NCBI GenBank assembly: GCA_003451645.1
Contig: DMER01000027.1
Location: 971-8,805 of the forward strand
Direction: 5' to 3'
DNA from: Alphaproteobacteria bacterium
Lineage (GTDB): Bacteria; Pseudomonadota; Alphaproteobacteria; Micropepsales; Micropepsaceae
Length of the DNA stretch: 7,835 bases
This document shows positions 1-4,700 of the stretch, in pieces. Under the pieces are notes generated by a model. It had not been told where the DNA came from and did no database searches. It was given only the letters and a program-made list of their open reading frames with translations. Numbering within the stretch: position 1 is the stretch's first letter; each line of letters starts with the position of its first letter. A program made the translations under genes and the position numbers.

Positions 1-505
1 CGATCTTGAACTTGCGCGGCAGATAGCTGAACTCCGGGTGAAAGGTCGACCACTGACGAATGATCTCCGACCAGATGCGGGGGTCGTCGATTTCATCCGC
101 CGCAGCGCCCGCGAAGTGGTCGGCGGTGACGTTGCGAATGCAATTGCCGGAAGTCTGGATCGCATGCATCTCAACGCTGGCAAGGTCGTCCAGGATATCC
201 GGGATATCGCCTAGCTTGGGCCAATTATACTGGATGTTCTGACGCGTCGTGAAATGCGCGTAGTCCTTGTCGTATTTGCGCGCGATATGGGCGAGCATGC
301 GCATCTGGCGCGACGACAACGTGCCGTAAGGGATCGCCACGCGCAACATATAAGCGTGCAATTGCAAATAGAGGCCGTTCATGAGGCGCAAAGGTTTGAA
401 CTCGTCTTCGGTCAGCTCGCCCGCGATCCGGCGCGCGACTTGGCCACGGAATTGAGCGACCCGCTCTTGCACTAGTTTGTGATCGAACTCGTCATACCGG
501 TACAT
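1..505 (-). CDS. cysI: Sulfite reductase hemoprotein (nitrite/sulfite reductase), N-terminal part, cut by the left edge
   Basis: Siroheme/4Fe-4S enzyme that reduces sulfite to sulfide in cytoplasmic assimilatory sulfur metabolism. The frame stays open from an ATG at 505-503 to base 1, giving 168 residues beginning MYRYDEFDHKL. Seen: the ferredoxin-like half domain of the family, with FTTRQNIQYNW at about residues 85-95 and TSGNCIRNVTADHFAG at about 118-133. By analogy with the family, R88 in TTRQ and R124 in CIRN should be anion/siroheme-contacting arginines. The C-terminal cysteines that hold the cluster and siroheme lie off the window, so completeness cannot be judged. The start is only 3 bp after the DUF2849 stop with no clear ribosome binding site, so translation is probably coupled. 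Nitrite reduction is the alternative role in this superfamily; the DUF2849 neighbour favours sulfite. Family is sure, substrate less so. Confidence 0.9.
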   Translation of the reverse strand, partial: MYRYDEFDHKLVQERVAQFRGQVARRIAGELTEDEFKPLRLMNGLYLQLHAYMLRVAIPYGTLSSRQMRMLAHIARKYDKDYAHFTTRQNIQYNWPKLGDIPDILDDLASVEMHAIQTSGNCIRNVTADHFAGAAADEIDDPRIWSEIIRQWSTFHPEFSYLPRKFKI

Positions 506-508
506 GGG

Positions 509-802
509 TTAGCTGTGCCCTGCTTGTTTGCCCAGATCGAGCCGGACGGAAGGCCCTGCGGCACGAATGATCTCCCGCATGCTACGCGGGCGCGGCGCGG
601 CGCCATCGCCCAGGACATCCATGAGATAGACGCCAACCACCAGCCGGGCCTCTATGGCCGCCTGTCCCTGGGCCTCGGCGCTGGTAGCGGCGTCCTTGGA
701 GGCCAACACGCTAGCCTCAGCCAGGTGCTCGCTCCAGCCGCCTACGGCCGTCAGATAGACCACGGCGCCATCCGCCAGCCGGTTAGCAGTGAGGACCTGC
801 AC
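509..802 (-). CDS. DUF2849 protein of the sulfite reductase operon
   Basis: A 97-residue cytoplasmic protein of unknown biochemical role. Its start, MQVLTANRLADGAVVYLT followed by GGWSEHL, is the hallmark of DUF2849. Known context: this family is found beside nitrite/sulfite reductase genes in Alphaproteobacteria, commonly between a siroheme synthase (cysG) and cysI. Here cysI follows after 3 bp, so the two are one transcription unit, but the gene upstream is an ABC permease 107 bp away, not cysG. The start codon is GTG at 802-800, chosen because an AAGGAG (810-815 on this strand) sits 7 bp upstream. The ATG at 806 is out of frame. The protein has no membrane segment or signal peptide. Residues 36-51 are Ala-rich and probably helical. 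A role in supporting sulfite reductase is inferred from position only. Confidence 0.85.
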   Translation of the reverse strand: MQVLTANRLADGAVVYLTAVGGWSEHLAEASVLASKDAATSAEAQGQAAIEARLVVGVYLMDVLGDGAAPRPRSMREIIRAAGPSVRLDLGKQAGHS

Positions 803-809
803 GCATGGG

Positions 810-815
810 CTCCTT
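810..815 (-). promoter_or_regulatory. Ribosome binding site deciding the GTG start of the DUF2849 gene
   Basis: AAGGAG on the minus strand, 7 bp upstream of the GTG at 802-800 and only 3 bp from the out-of-frame ATG at 806-804. The spacing supports the GTG start. Confidence 0.7.
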
Positions 816-831
816 ACCTTGATTGGCGGAG

Positions 832-860
832 AGAATGGGGAGGGGAGGGTGATTTGTCAA
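832..860 (-). promoter_or_regulatory. Candidate sigma70-type promoter for DUF2849-cysI (proximal)
   Basis: On the minus strand a perfect -35 TTGACA (860-855) is followed after 17 bp by CATTCT (837-832), which matches the -10 consensus at 3 of 6 positions. The spacer is very C-rich. The strong -35, the spacing and the location in the only long gap upstream of DUF2849 support it; the -10 is weak. An inverted repeat abuts the -35, suggesting activator- or repressor-controlled expression. Confidence 0.45.
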
Positions 861-874
861 TTCACGGAAGTGAA
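861..874. promoter_or_regulatory. Operator-like palindrome upstream of DUF2849-cysI
   Basis: TTCACGGAAGTGAA is a perfect 5-bp inverted repeat (TTCAC/GTGAA) with a 4-bp centre, lying directly next to the TTGACA box at 855-860. A further half-site, GTGAATTG at 900-907, is the exact inverted copy of CAATTCAC at 858-865, so three TTCAC-type half-sites lie within 50 bp. The layout suggests binding of a dimeric regulator. The regulator cannot be named; control by sulfur status is an inference from the downstream genes. Confidence 0.45.
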
Positions 875-904
875 ATCATAATTTTAACACATAGTCTTAG
901 TGAA
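875..904 (-). promoter_or_regulatory. Alternative candidate promoter for DUF2849-cysI (distal)
   Basis: On the minus strand TTCACT (904-899; 4 of 6 consensus matches) and TATGAT (880-875; 5 of 6) are separated by 18 bp in an AT-rich stretch just after the permease stop codon. If this promoter is used, transcription would start near 868, inside the TTCAC/GTGAA palindrome, which would then be placed as a repressor site. It competes with the proximal candidate at 832-860; sequence alone cannot choose. Confidence 0.4.
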
Positions 905-909
905 TTGAG

Positions 910-1692
910 TTAGCCGAGAGCACTGTCATGCCAACGGCGTAACAAACGCGCTTCCAAAGCGCTAAAAAATGCAAAAATGAGGATGCCAAGGGCCGATAAC
1001 ATCGCAAGTCCCACAAACATTTTCGCAATCTGAAGGCGGTTTCCGGCCTCGGCAATTCGAAATGCAAGGCCCGTCGCGGTGCCGGAGCCCGCCGCAAACT
1101 CGGCGACGACTGCGCCAATGAGGGCGAGGCCGCCAGCGATCTTGACGCCGGCCATCAGGTAAGGCAGCGCGCTGGGTAAGAGAAGGCGTGTCAGAACCTG
1201 CCAGCGCGAGGCTCCGTAAAGGTGAAACAGCGCGATCAGATTGCGATCGGCAGATTTGAGGCCGAGCACGGTATTCGACAAGATCGGAAAGAAGGCGACA
1301 ATCGTAGCCAGGATCAGTACCGCCCGGTCTGCGTGATCGAGGCCGACCCATATACTAATGAGGGGGGCGATGGAAACGATCGGTGTCACTTGCAGGATCA
1401 CCGCATACGGAAACAACGCCCGCTCCAAGGTCCGGCTTTGCACGAAAAGGATCGCCAAGCCGACCCCGAGGACAAAGGCGGAGGCAAAAGCGAGCAAAGT
1501 GGTTTGCAAGGTGGACAGCGCCGCGCCGAGCAAACTGGGCCCGTCAGACAAAAAGGCCTGACCAATCGCGGACGGGGCCGGCAAGCGGAAAGGCTCGATC
1601 TGATAGAAGGCCACCGCCCATTCCCAGAACACGAGCAGGAGCACGCCGAAGGCAGGCGGCAACAGCCAATTGAGCACGCGCTCCCGGATCAT
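910..1692 (-). CDS. ABC importer permease, binding-protein-dependent (nitrate/sulfonate/pyrimidine-type)
   Basis: A 260-residue inner-membrane protein forming the channel of the importer encoded with the two genes upstream. Seen: strongly hydrophobic stretches near residues 10-30, 62-85, 94-116, 122-145, 180-200 and 225-245, fitting about six membrane segments, and an EAA-type coupling loop, LYGASRWQVLTRLLLP, at about 158-173, which docks on the ATPase. Length and layout match the SsuC/TauC/NrtB/ThiX-like permease family; the substrate cannot be told from a permease. Its ATG (1692-1690) overlaps the ATPase stop in an ATGA, and a GAGGAG (1706-1701) lies 8 bp upstream, so translation is coupled. 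It is the last gene of the importer set; 107 bp without a clear terminator separate it from DUF2849, so some read-through is possible. Confidence 0.88.
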   Translation of the reverse strand: MIRERVLNWLLPPAFGVLLLVFWEWAVAFYQIEPFRLPAPSAIGQAFLSDGPSLLGAALSTLQTTLLAFASAFVLGVGLAILFVQSRTLERALFPYAVILQVTPIVSIAPLISIWVGLDHADRAVLILATIVAFFPILSNTVLGLKSADRNLIALFHLYGASRWQVLTRLLLPSALPYLMAGVKIAGGLALIGAVVAEFAAGSGTATGLAFRIAEAGNRLQIAKMFVGLAMLSALGILIFAFFSALEARLLRRWHDSALG

Positions 1693-2453
1693 TCGCCAAG
1701 CTCCTCAAGGCCGGAGGCACTCCGCAGCGCCTGCGAAACCTCTTCGCATAGGGTATGATAGCGGGCGCTCTGGCGGAAAGCCTTGCCGCGCGGCTGCGGC
1801 GCATCGACCGCGACCACTTCGGACACGCGCCCCGGCCTTGCGGTGAAGACAGCGATTGCGGTCGACAAATAGACGCTTTCATAGACGGAGTGGGTGACGA
1901 AGATGACGGTCAGGCCGCGCCTGGCCCAGAGCATCAGCAATTCGTCATTGAGGCGCTCGCGCGTGAACTCATCGAGCGCGGCAAAGGGCTCGTCCATCAA
2001 GAGAACTTGCGGATCGACGGCGAGCGCGCGGGCGATGGAGACGCGCATCCGCATACCGCCCGACAATTCGCGTGGATAGGCCTTGGCAAATTGGCTCAGA
2101 CCGACAAGGTCCAAAGTGCCCGCGACCGTCTCCCGGATTTGGGCTTCTGGCGTGCCGAGAAGTTCAAGACCAAGCCGCGCATTCTTCTCAACCGTGGCCC
2201 AAGGCATCAAGGTTGGTTCTTGAAAGACGAAGCCAAGCCGCGGCCGCTGGCCATGCCAATGAAGATGGCCGCTGGTGGGCGTATCGAGGCCGGCGATCAG
2301 GCGCAACAATGTGCTCTTGCCGCATCCGGACGGTCCGACCAAAGACAAAAAGGCGCCGCGCGGAACCGTGAGAGAGGCAGGACCCAGCGCCTCGACGCCC
2401 GTTACAAAGCGCTTGCCGGCGTTCTCGATCGTTATGAGTGGCTCGCCCCCCAC
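1689..2453 (-). CDS. ABC importer ATPase (nitrate/sulfonate/taurine/thiamine-pyrimidine family)
   Basis: A 254-residue cytoplasmic ATPase that powers the importer. All nucleotide-binding motifs are present in order: Walker A GPSGCGKST (40-48), Q-loop FQEP (77-80), signature LSGGM (130-134), Walker B VLLMDEP (150-156), D-loop ALD (159-161) and switch His in THS (H188). The sequence around FQEPTLMPWATVEKN is typical of the SsuB/TauB/NrtD/ThiZ group. The start is GTG (2453-2451): AAGGG (2464-2460) lies 6 bp upstream and overlaps the stop codon of the binding-protein gene. Its TGA overlaps the permease ATG by 4 bp. The gene looks fully functional. The ligand is set by the binding protein, so no specific symbol is given. 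Confidence 0.92.
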   Translation of the reverse strand: MGGEPLITIENAGKRFVTGVEALGPASLTVPRGAFLSLVGPSGCGKSTLLRLIAGLDTPTSGHLHWHGQRPRLGFVFQEPTLMPWATVEKNARLGLELLGTPEAQIRETVAGTLDLVGLSQFAKAYPRELSGGMRMRVSIARALAVDPQVLLMDEPFAALDEFTRERLNDELLMLWARRGLTVIFVTHSVYESVYLSTAIAVFTARPGRVSEVVAVDAPQPRGKAFRQSARYHTLCEEVSQALRSASGLEELGE

Positions 2454-2462
2454 GCGATGCCC

Positions 2463-3455
2463 TTAAGGCTTTGCGGGCGCGGGCAGGAACCGCGTGTTAA
2501 AGGCCTTGGAAAACATGAGTTCCTTGTTATAGACGCCTTGCGCCGCCATCACCGCGTGAAAGTCCTGCCAGCGCTTTGCGGTCATGACGCCAATCCCTTG
2601 CGTCATCGCGTCACCCGACAGGATGATCCCCTGATCCACCAATTGCTTGCGGCCAAAGGCGAGAAGGTCATCGCCCATTTCCGGGTTGTCCTTCTTGATC
2701 AGGACATTTGCAGCACTGGGGTCGTCTTGCAGATAGCTGGCCCAGCCCTCAAGGCTCGCGGCCACAAAGTCGCGCACGATCTGCGGGCGCTCGCGGATAT
2801 CCTTGCCACGCGCCAGGATCAGATTGCCATAACCTGGGAATCCGTAATCTGCCAGCATGAATACGAGCGGTTTGAACTTGCCCTCTTTCTCGATGAGAAA
2901 GGGTTCGGAGGACGCGTAGCCTTGGACAATGGCTTTGGGGTCGGTCAGGAAGGGCGCGAGATTAAAGGTGTATTTGCGGATCTGCGTCCCTTGAAAGCCG
3001 AATTTGGCCTCGGTCCACTTCCACCAAGAGGCAATGGTCGCATCAGAGATTAGGATCGGTTTGCCCTTCATGTCCGCGAGCGACTTGATGTCGGTGCGGG
3101 GATGGGTCAGCAGCACTTGTGGATCTTTTTGAAAAATCGCAGCTACAGCTTGTACATCCGCACCCGCGGCCGCCAGGTCGAGAACCTGGAAAGAATTGGA
3201 GGCGATCACGAAATCGGCTGCGCCCGCGGCGATCAACTGCGGCGGATTGACCGAGGCGCCACCGGAGCGCAGCGTCACAGCAAGACCGCGCTTGGCATAA
3301 AGCCCCTTTGCGATGGCCTGATAATAGCCGCCATGTTCAGCCTGCGCGCGCCAATCGGTCACGAAATTGATTTTGACCGGCTCGGCGGCTCGGGTGGGGC
3401 TGTAGACCAGGAGCACAACAGACAAAAGGAATGTGAGGGCGCGCAACAATGTCAT
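2463..3455 (-). CDS. Periplasmic substrate-binding protein, NMT1/THI5-like
   Basis: A 330-residue secreted ligand-binding protein of the importer. Residues 1-24 form a Sec signal peptide: a hydrophobic core LLRALTFLLSVVLLVY and probable cleavage after A23 or A24 in SPTRAAEP. There is no lipobox cysteine. The mature part begins VKINFVTDWRAQAEHGGYYQA, followed by KGLYAKRGL at about 50-58. This is the N-terminal pattern of the NMT1/THI5-like family (thiamine-pyrimidine binding protein ThiY and relatives), which also resembles sulfonate and nitrate binders. The His in AEHGGYY corresponds to a conserved ligand-region histidine in that family. QGYASSEPFLIEKEG (about 178-192) is a second conserved block. 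The ATG has a GAGG 6 bp upstream (3465-3462). It lies 61 bp after the DUF1254 gene, a gap with two stem-loops, and 9 bp before the ATPase. The ligand is unknown; no TPP riboswitch was found. Confidence 0.85.
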   Translation of the reverse strand: MTLLRALTFLLSVVLLVYSPTRAAEPVKINFVTDWRAQAEHGGYYQAIAKGLYAKRGLAVTLRSGGASVNPPQLIAAGAADFVIASNSFQVLDLAAAGADVQAVAAIFQKDPQVLLTHPRTDIKSLADMKGKPILISDATIASWWKWTEAKFGFQGTQIRKYTFNLAPFLTDPKAIVQGYASSEPFLIEKEGKFKPLVFMLADYGFPGYGNLILARGKDIRERPQIVRDFVAASLEGWASYLQDDPSAANVLIKKDNPEMGDDLLAFGRKQLVDQGIILSGDAMTQGIGVMTAKRWQDFHAVMAAQGVYNKELMFSKAFNTRFLPAPAKP

Positions 3456-3487
3456 GATGGACCTCGAGTAGACTTACGCGTTCTTAT

Positions 3488-3509
3488 CGCACATCTGGGG
3501 ACGTGTGCG
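3488..3509 (-). repeat. Stem-loop in the gap between the DUF1254 and binding-protein genes
   Basis: CGCACA (3488-3493) and TGTGCG (3504-3509) are perfect inverted repeats around a 10-nt loop, within the 61-bp intercistronic gap. No T-run follows in the direction of transcription, so it is not an intrinsic terminator. It could serve mRNA processing or stability ahead of the binding-protein gene. Confidence 0.45.
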
Positions 3510-3516
3510 CCATAGG

Positions 3517-4053
3517 TCACCCTGTCCAGGGTGAGCATGTGGCCTGACGCCGCGCGCCATCGATCTCGGGAAGCTTGGCCTCGTCATTGATGAGGGTGCG
3601 GATGAGCACAACACCTTTGCGTGAGGGGCTCTCGACGAGCTTGGCGGTGCTGGGTGCTGAGGGCATTGGGGCGTGCGGGCCATAGATGATGATGTCAGCG
3701 CTCTGCCCGCCTGCCTCCTGATCGTTGAGAACGAAGAAGTTGTCGGTGTTGCTGGCATAGAGCGCCACGGACCAGTAAGTGTCTTGCGGTGCTCCGGAGA
3801 CCACGCGGACCGGGCCGCTGCTGACATCGAAATAGCACAGGGAATAGAGGAGGTCGGGCGAGGGCCGAACCACCGTGCGGCTTGTGGCATTCGGGCGATC
3901 CGCGTGGTGGATCTGATTGGTCTTGAGGCCGTTAGGGGAGAGCCTGGCTTCCACGCGGGCCATGACCCCGAATGGGATCGCATAGAGACCCGCGAAATAG
4001 GTGATGCAGGCGAGGATTGCGACATAAAGGGCCCACGTGGCCAAACGCATCAT
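3517..4053 (-). CDS. DUF1254-domain protein, membrane-anchored
   Basis: A 178-residue protein of unknown function. Residues about 7-28 are a hydrophobic membrane anchor (WALYVAILACITYFAG), with the rest probably on the periplasmic side. The family signature is RPSPDLLYSLCYFDVSSGPV (63-82), then the YWSVALYASNTDNFF stretch (93-107), matching DUF1254, where 'D-x-LYS' and 'GP' blocks are typical. Full-length fused DUF1254-DUF1214 proteins are much longer, so this is the short stand-alone form. The ATG (4053-4051) overlaps the stop of the DUF1214 gene by 4 bp, with a strong AAAGGAGA 7 bp upstream; a second ATG follows at once. Its last codons form half of a stem-loop (3518-3533). Pairing with DUF1214 suggests a joint envelope role, but no catalytic residues are recognisable. 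It is not truncated as far as can be judged. Confidence 0.8.
   Translation of the reverse strand: MMRLATWALYVAILACITYFAGLYAIPFGVMARVEARLSPNGLKTNQIHHADRPNATSRTVVRPSPDLLYSLCYFDVSSGPVRVVSGAPQDTYWSVALYASNTDNFFVLNDQEAGGQSADIIIYGPHAPMPSAPSTAKLVESPSRKGVVLIRTLINDEAKLPEIDGARRQATCSPWTG
3518..3533 (-). repeat. Perfect palindrome/stem-loop at the 3' end of the DUF1254 gene
   Basis: CACCCTGTCCAGGGTG is an inverted repeat with 7-bp arms covering the last codons and the stop codon. As minus-strand RNA it would fold into a 6-bp stem with a GGAC tetraloop. It sits 8 nt upstream of a second stem-loop (3488-3509). No T-run follows, so a terminator is unlikely. Confidence 0.5.
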
Positions 4054-4625
4054 TGGCAGCTCTCCTTTGTGATGCGAGGCAAAGGGGCGGTGGCCAGCGC
4101 AGCACGGAACGCTTCCGTGGGCTGATAGAGGCGGATCATCAAGACAAAGCCATTCTTATCCGCCGGGATCCAATTGCCGTCCAAGGGTTGGTGCGAGACG
4201 CGAGCAAGAAAGCCGCCATCGGCATTGCGGCCAACCGAAGTCTTGCTGATCGAATAGATGCCGCGCGGATTGGGGATCAAGAAATTGTCGTGGGCGTAAG
4301 AGGTAATGCTCCACCATCGGGCATCGGGATCAACGCCCTCGATCCGGTAGACGCAAGATCCGTCCAGCGTCTCACCCGCACTGTCGCGGGAGGCGGAATA
4401 ATAGAGCGTCTCGGATTGCTTCAGGGCGAACAAGCCGCCGAGCGCGATCTGCGCGCGCAGTGTCCAGCTGCTGGCGGCACTCCCGATCCTGGTGTCGGTT
4501 TGCCAGGGACCATTCTCGATCGTAAAGGCCGACCCGGCGCTGGCGACCGATAGCCAAATGAACCCCAAGCCAAGCGCCAACGCCGATAGCGTCGCGCCAG
4601 CCAAGCGCAATAGAAAACTTATCAC
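4050..4625 (-). CDS. DUF1214-domain protein, membrane-anchored or secreted
   Basis: A 191-residue protein of unknown function. Residues about 5-30 are hydrophobic (LLRLAGATLSALALGLGFIW), a membrane anchor or uncleaved signal. The C-terminal half is a clear DUF1214 domain: WWSITSYAHDNFLIPNPRGIY (104-124), DGGFLARVSHQ (136-146), NWIPADKNGFVLMIRLYQP (151-169). The W-x-IT-x-Y, N-W-x-P-A and RLYxP blocks are characteristic. The start is GTG at 4625-4623, with a G-rich GGGGGG about 8 bp upstream as a weak ribosome binding site. An ATG at 4633 opens only a three-codon frame ending over the GTG. The stop overlaps the DUF1254 start (ATGA), so the pair is translationally coupled. It is the first gene after a promoter-like sequence (4652-4680). 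Function is not known for the family, and no active site is proposed. Confidence 0.82.
   Translation of the reverse strand: MISFLLRLAGATLSALALGLGFIWLSVASAGSAFTIENGPWQTDTRIGSAASSWTLRAQIALGGLFALKQSETLYYSASRDSAGETLDGSCVYRIEGVDPDARWWSITSYAHDNFLIPNPRGIYSISKTSVGRNADGGFLARVSHQPLDGNWIPADKNGFVLMIRLYQPTEAFRAALATAPLPRITKESCQ
4061..4068 (-). promoter_or_regulatory. Strong ribosome binding site of the DUF1254 gene
   Basis: AAAGGAGA on the minus strand lies inside the end of the DUF1214 gene, 7 bp upstream of the ATG at 4053-4051. It shows that the downstream overlapping gene is translated in its own right as well as by coupling. Confidence 0.7.
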
Positions 4626-4646
4626 AGAAACATCCCCCCAGACATC

Positions 4647-4663
4647 CGCCGATTATAACGGCG
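4647..4663. promoter_or_regulatory. Operator-like palindrome covering the -10 box of the DUF1214 promoter
   Basis: CGCCG (4647-4651) and CGGCG (4659-4663) are perfect inverted repeats around an ATTATAA centre that contains the -10 box of the minus-strand promoter. A regulator bound here would block RNA polymerase. It might instead be chance, as the arms are short and GC-rich like the genome. Confidence 0.4.
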
Positions 4664-4680
4664 ACGATGTGGCATGAAAA
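4652..4680 (-). promoter_or_regulatory. Candidate sigma70-type promoter for DUF1214-DUF1254-ABC operon
   Basis: On the minus strand TTTTCA (4680-4675; 4 of 6 matches to the -35 consensus) and a perfect TATAAT (4657-4652) are spaced by 17 bp in the 75-bp gap after the PBP gene. The predicted transcript starts near 4645, about 20 nt upstream of the DUF1214 GTG. TATAAT is otherwise unexpected in such GC-rich DNA. It suggests the five downstream genes are expressed separately from the PBP gene. Confidence 0.6.
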
Positions 4681-4700
4681 GACACTGTGAGGCGGGATCC

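Noticed and set aside
837..849. G-rich tract GGGGAGGGGAGGG, possible G-quadruplex
   Set aside because: Only three runs of three or more G occur with single-base loops, and a fourth run is lacking nearby, so a stable quadruplex is not supported.
803..909. Possible intrinsic terminator after the permease gene
   Set aside because: The inverted repeats here (861-874; 858-865 with 900-907) are short and not followed by a T-run on the minus strand; an operator reading fits better.
479..913. Plus-strand open frame over the DUF2849 gene and its promoter region
   Set aside because: It lies opposite DUF2849, whose family motif and ribosome binding site are clear, and has no recognisable domain.
1755..3053. 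Long open frame on the plus strand across the ATPase and binding-protein genes (432 codons)
   Set aside because: It spans two genuine opposite-strand genes and their junction and shows no family motif; a shadow frame.
4626..4700. Possible terminator after the PBP gene
   Set aside because: Only a short TCTTTTC is present without a preceding GC-rich stem; the sequence is better explained as a promoter.
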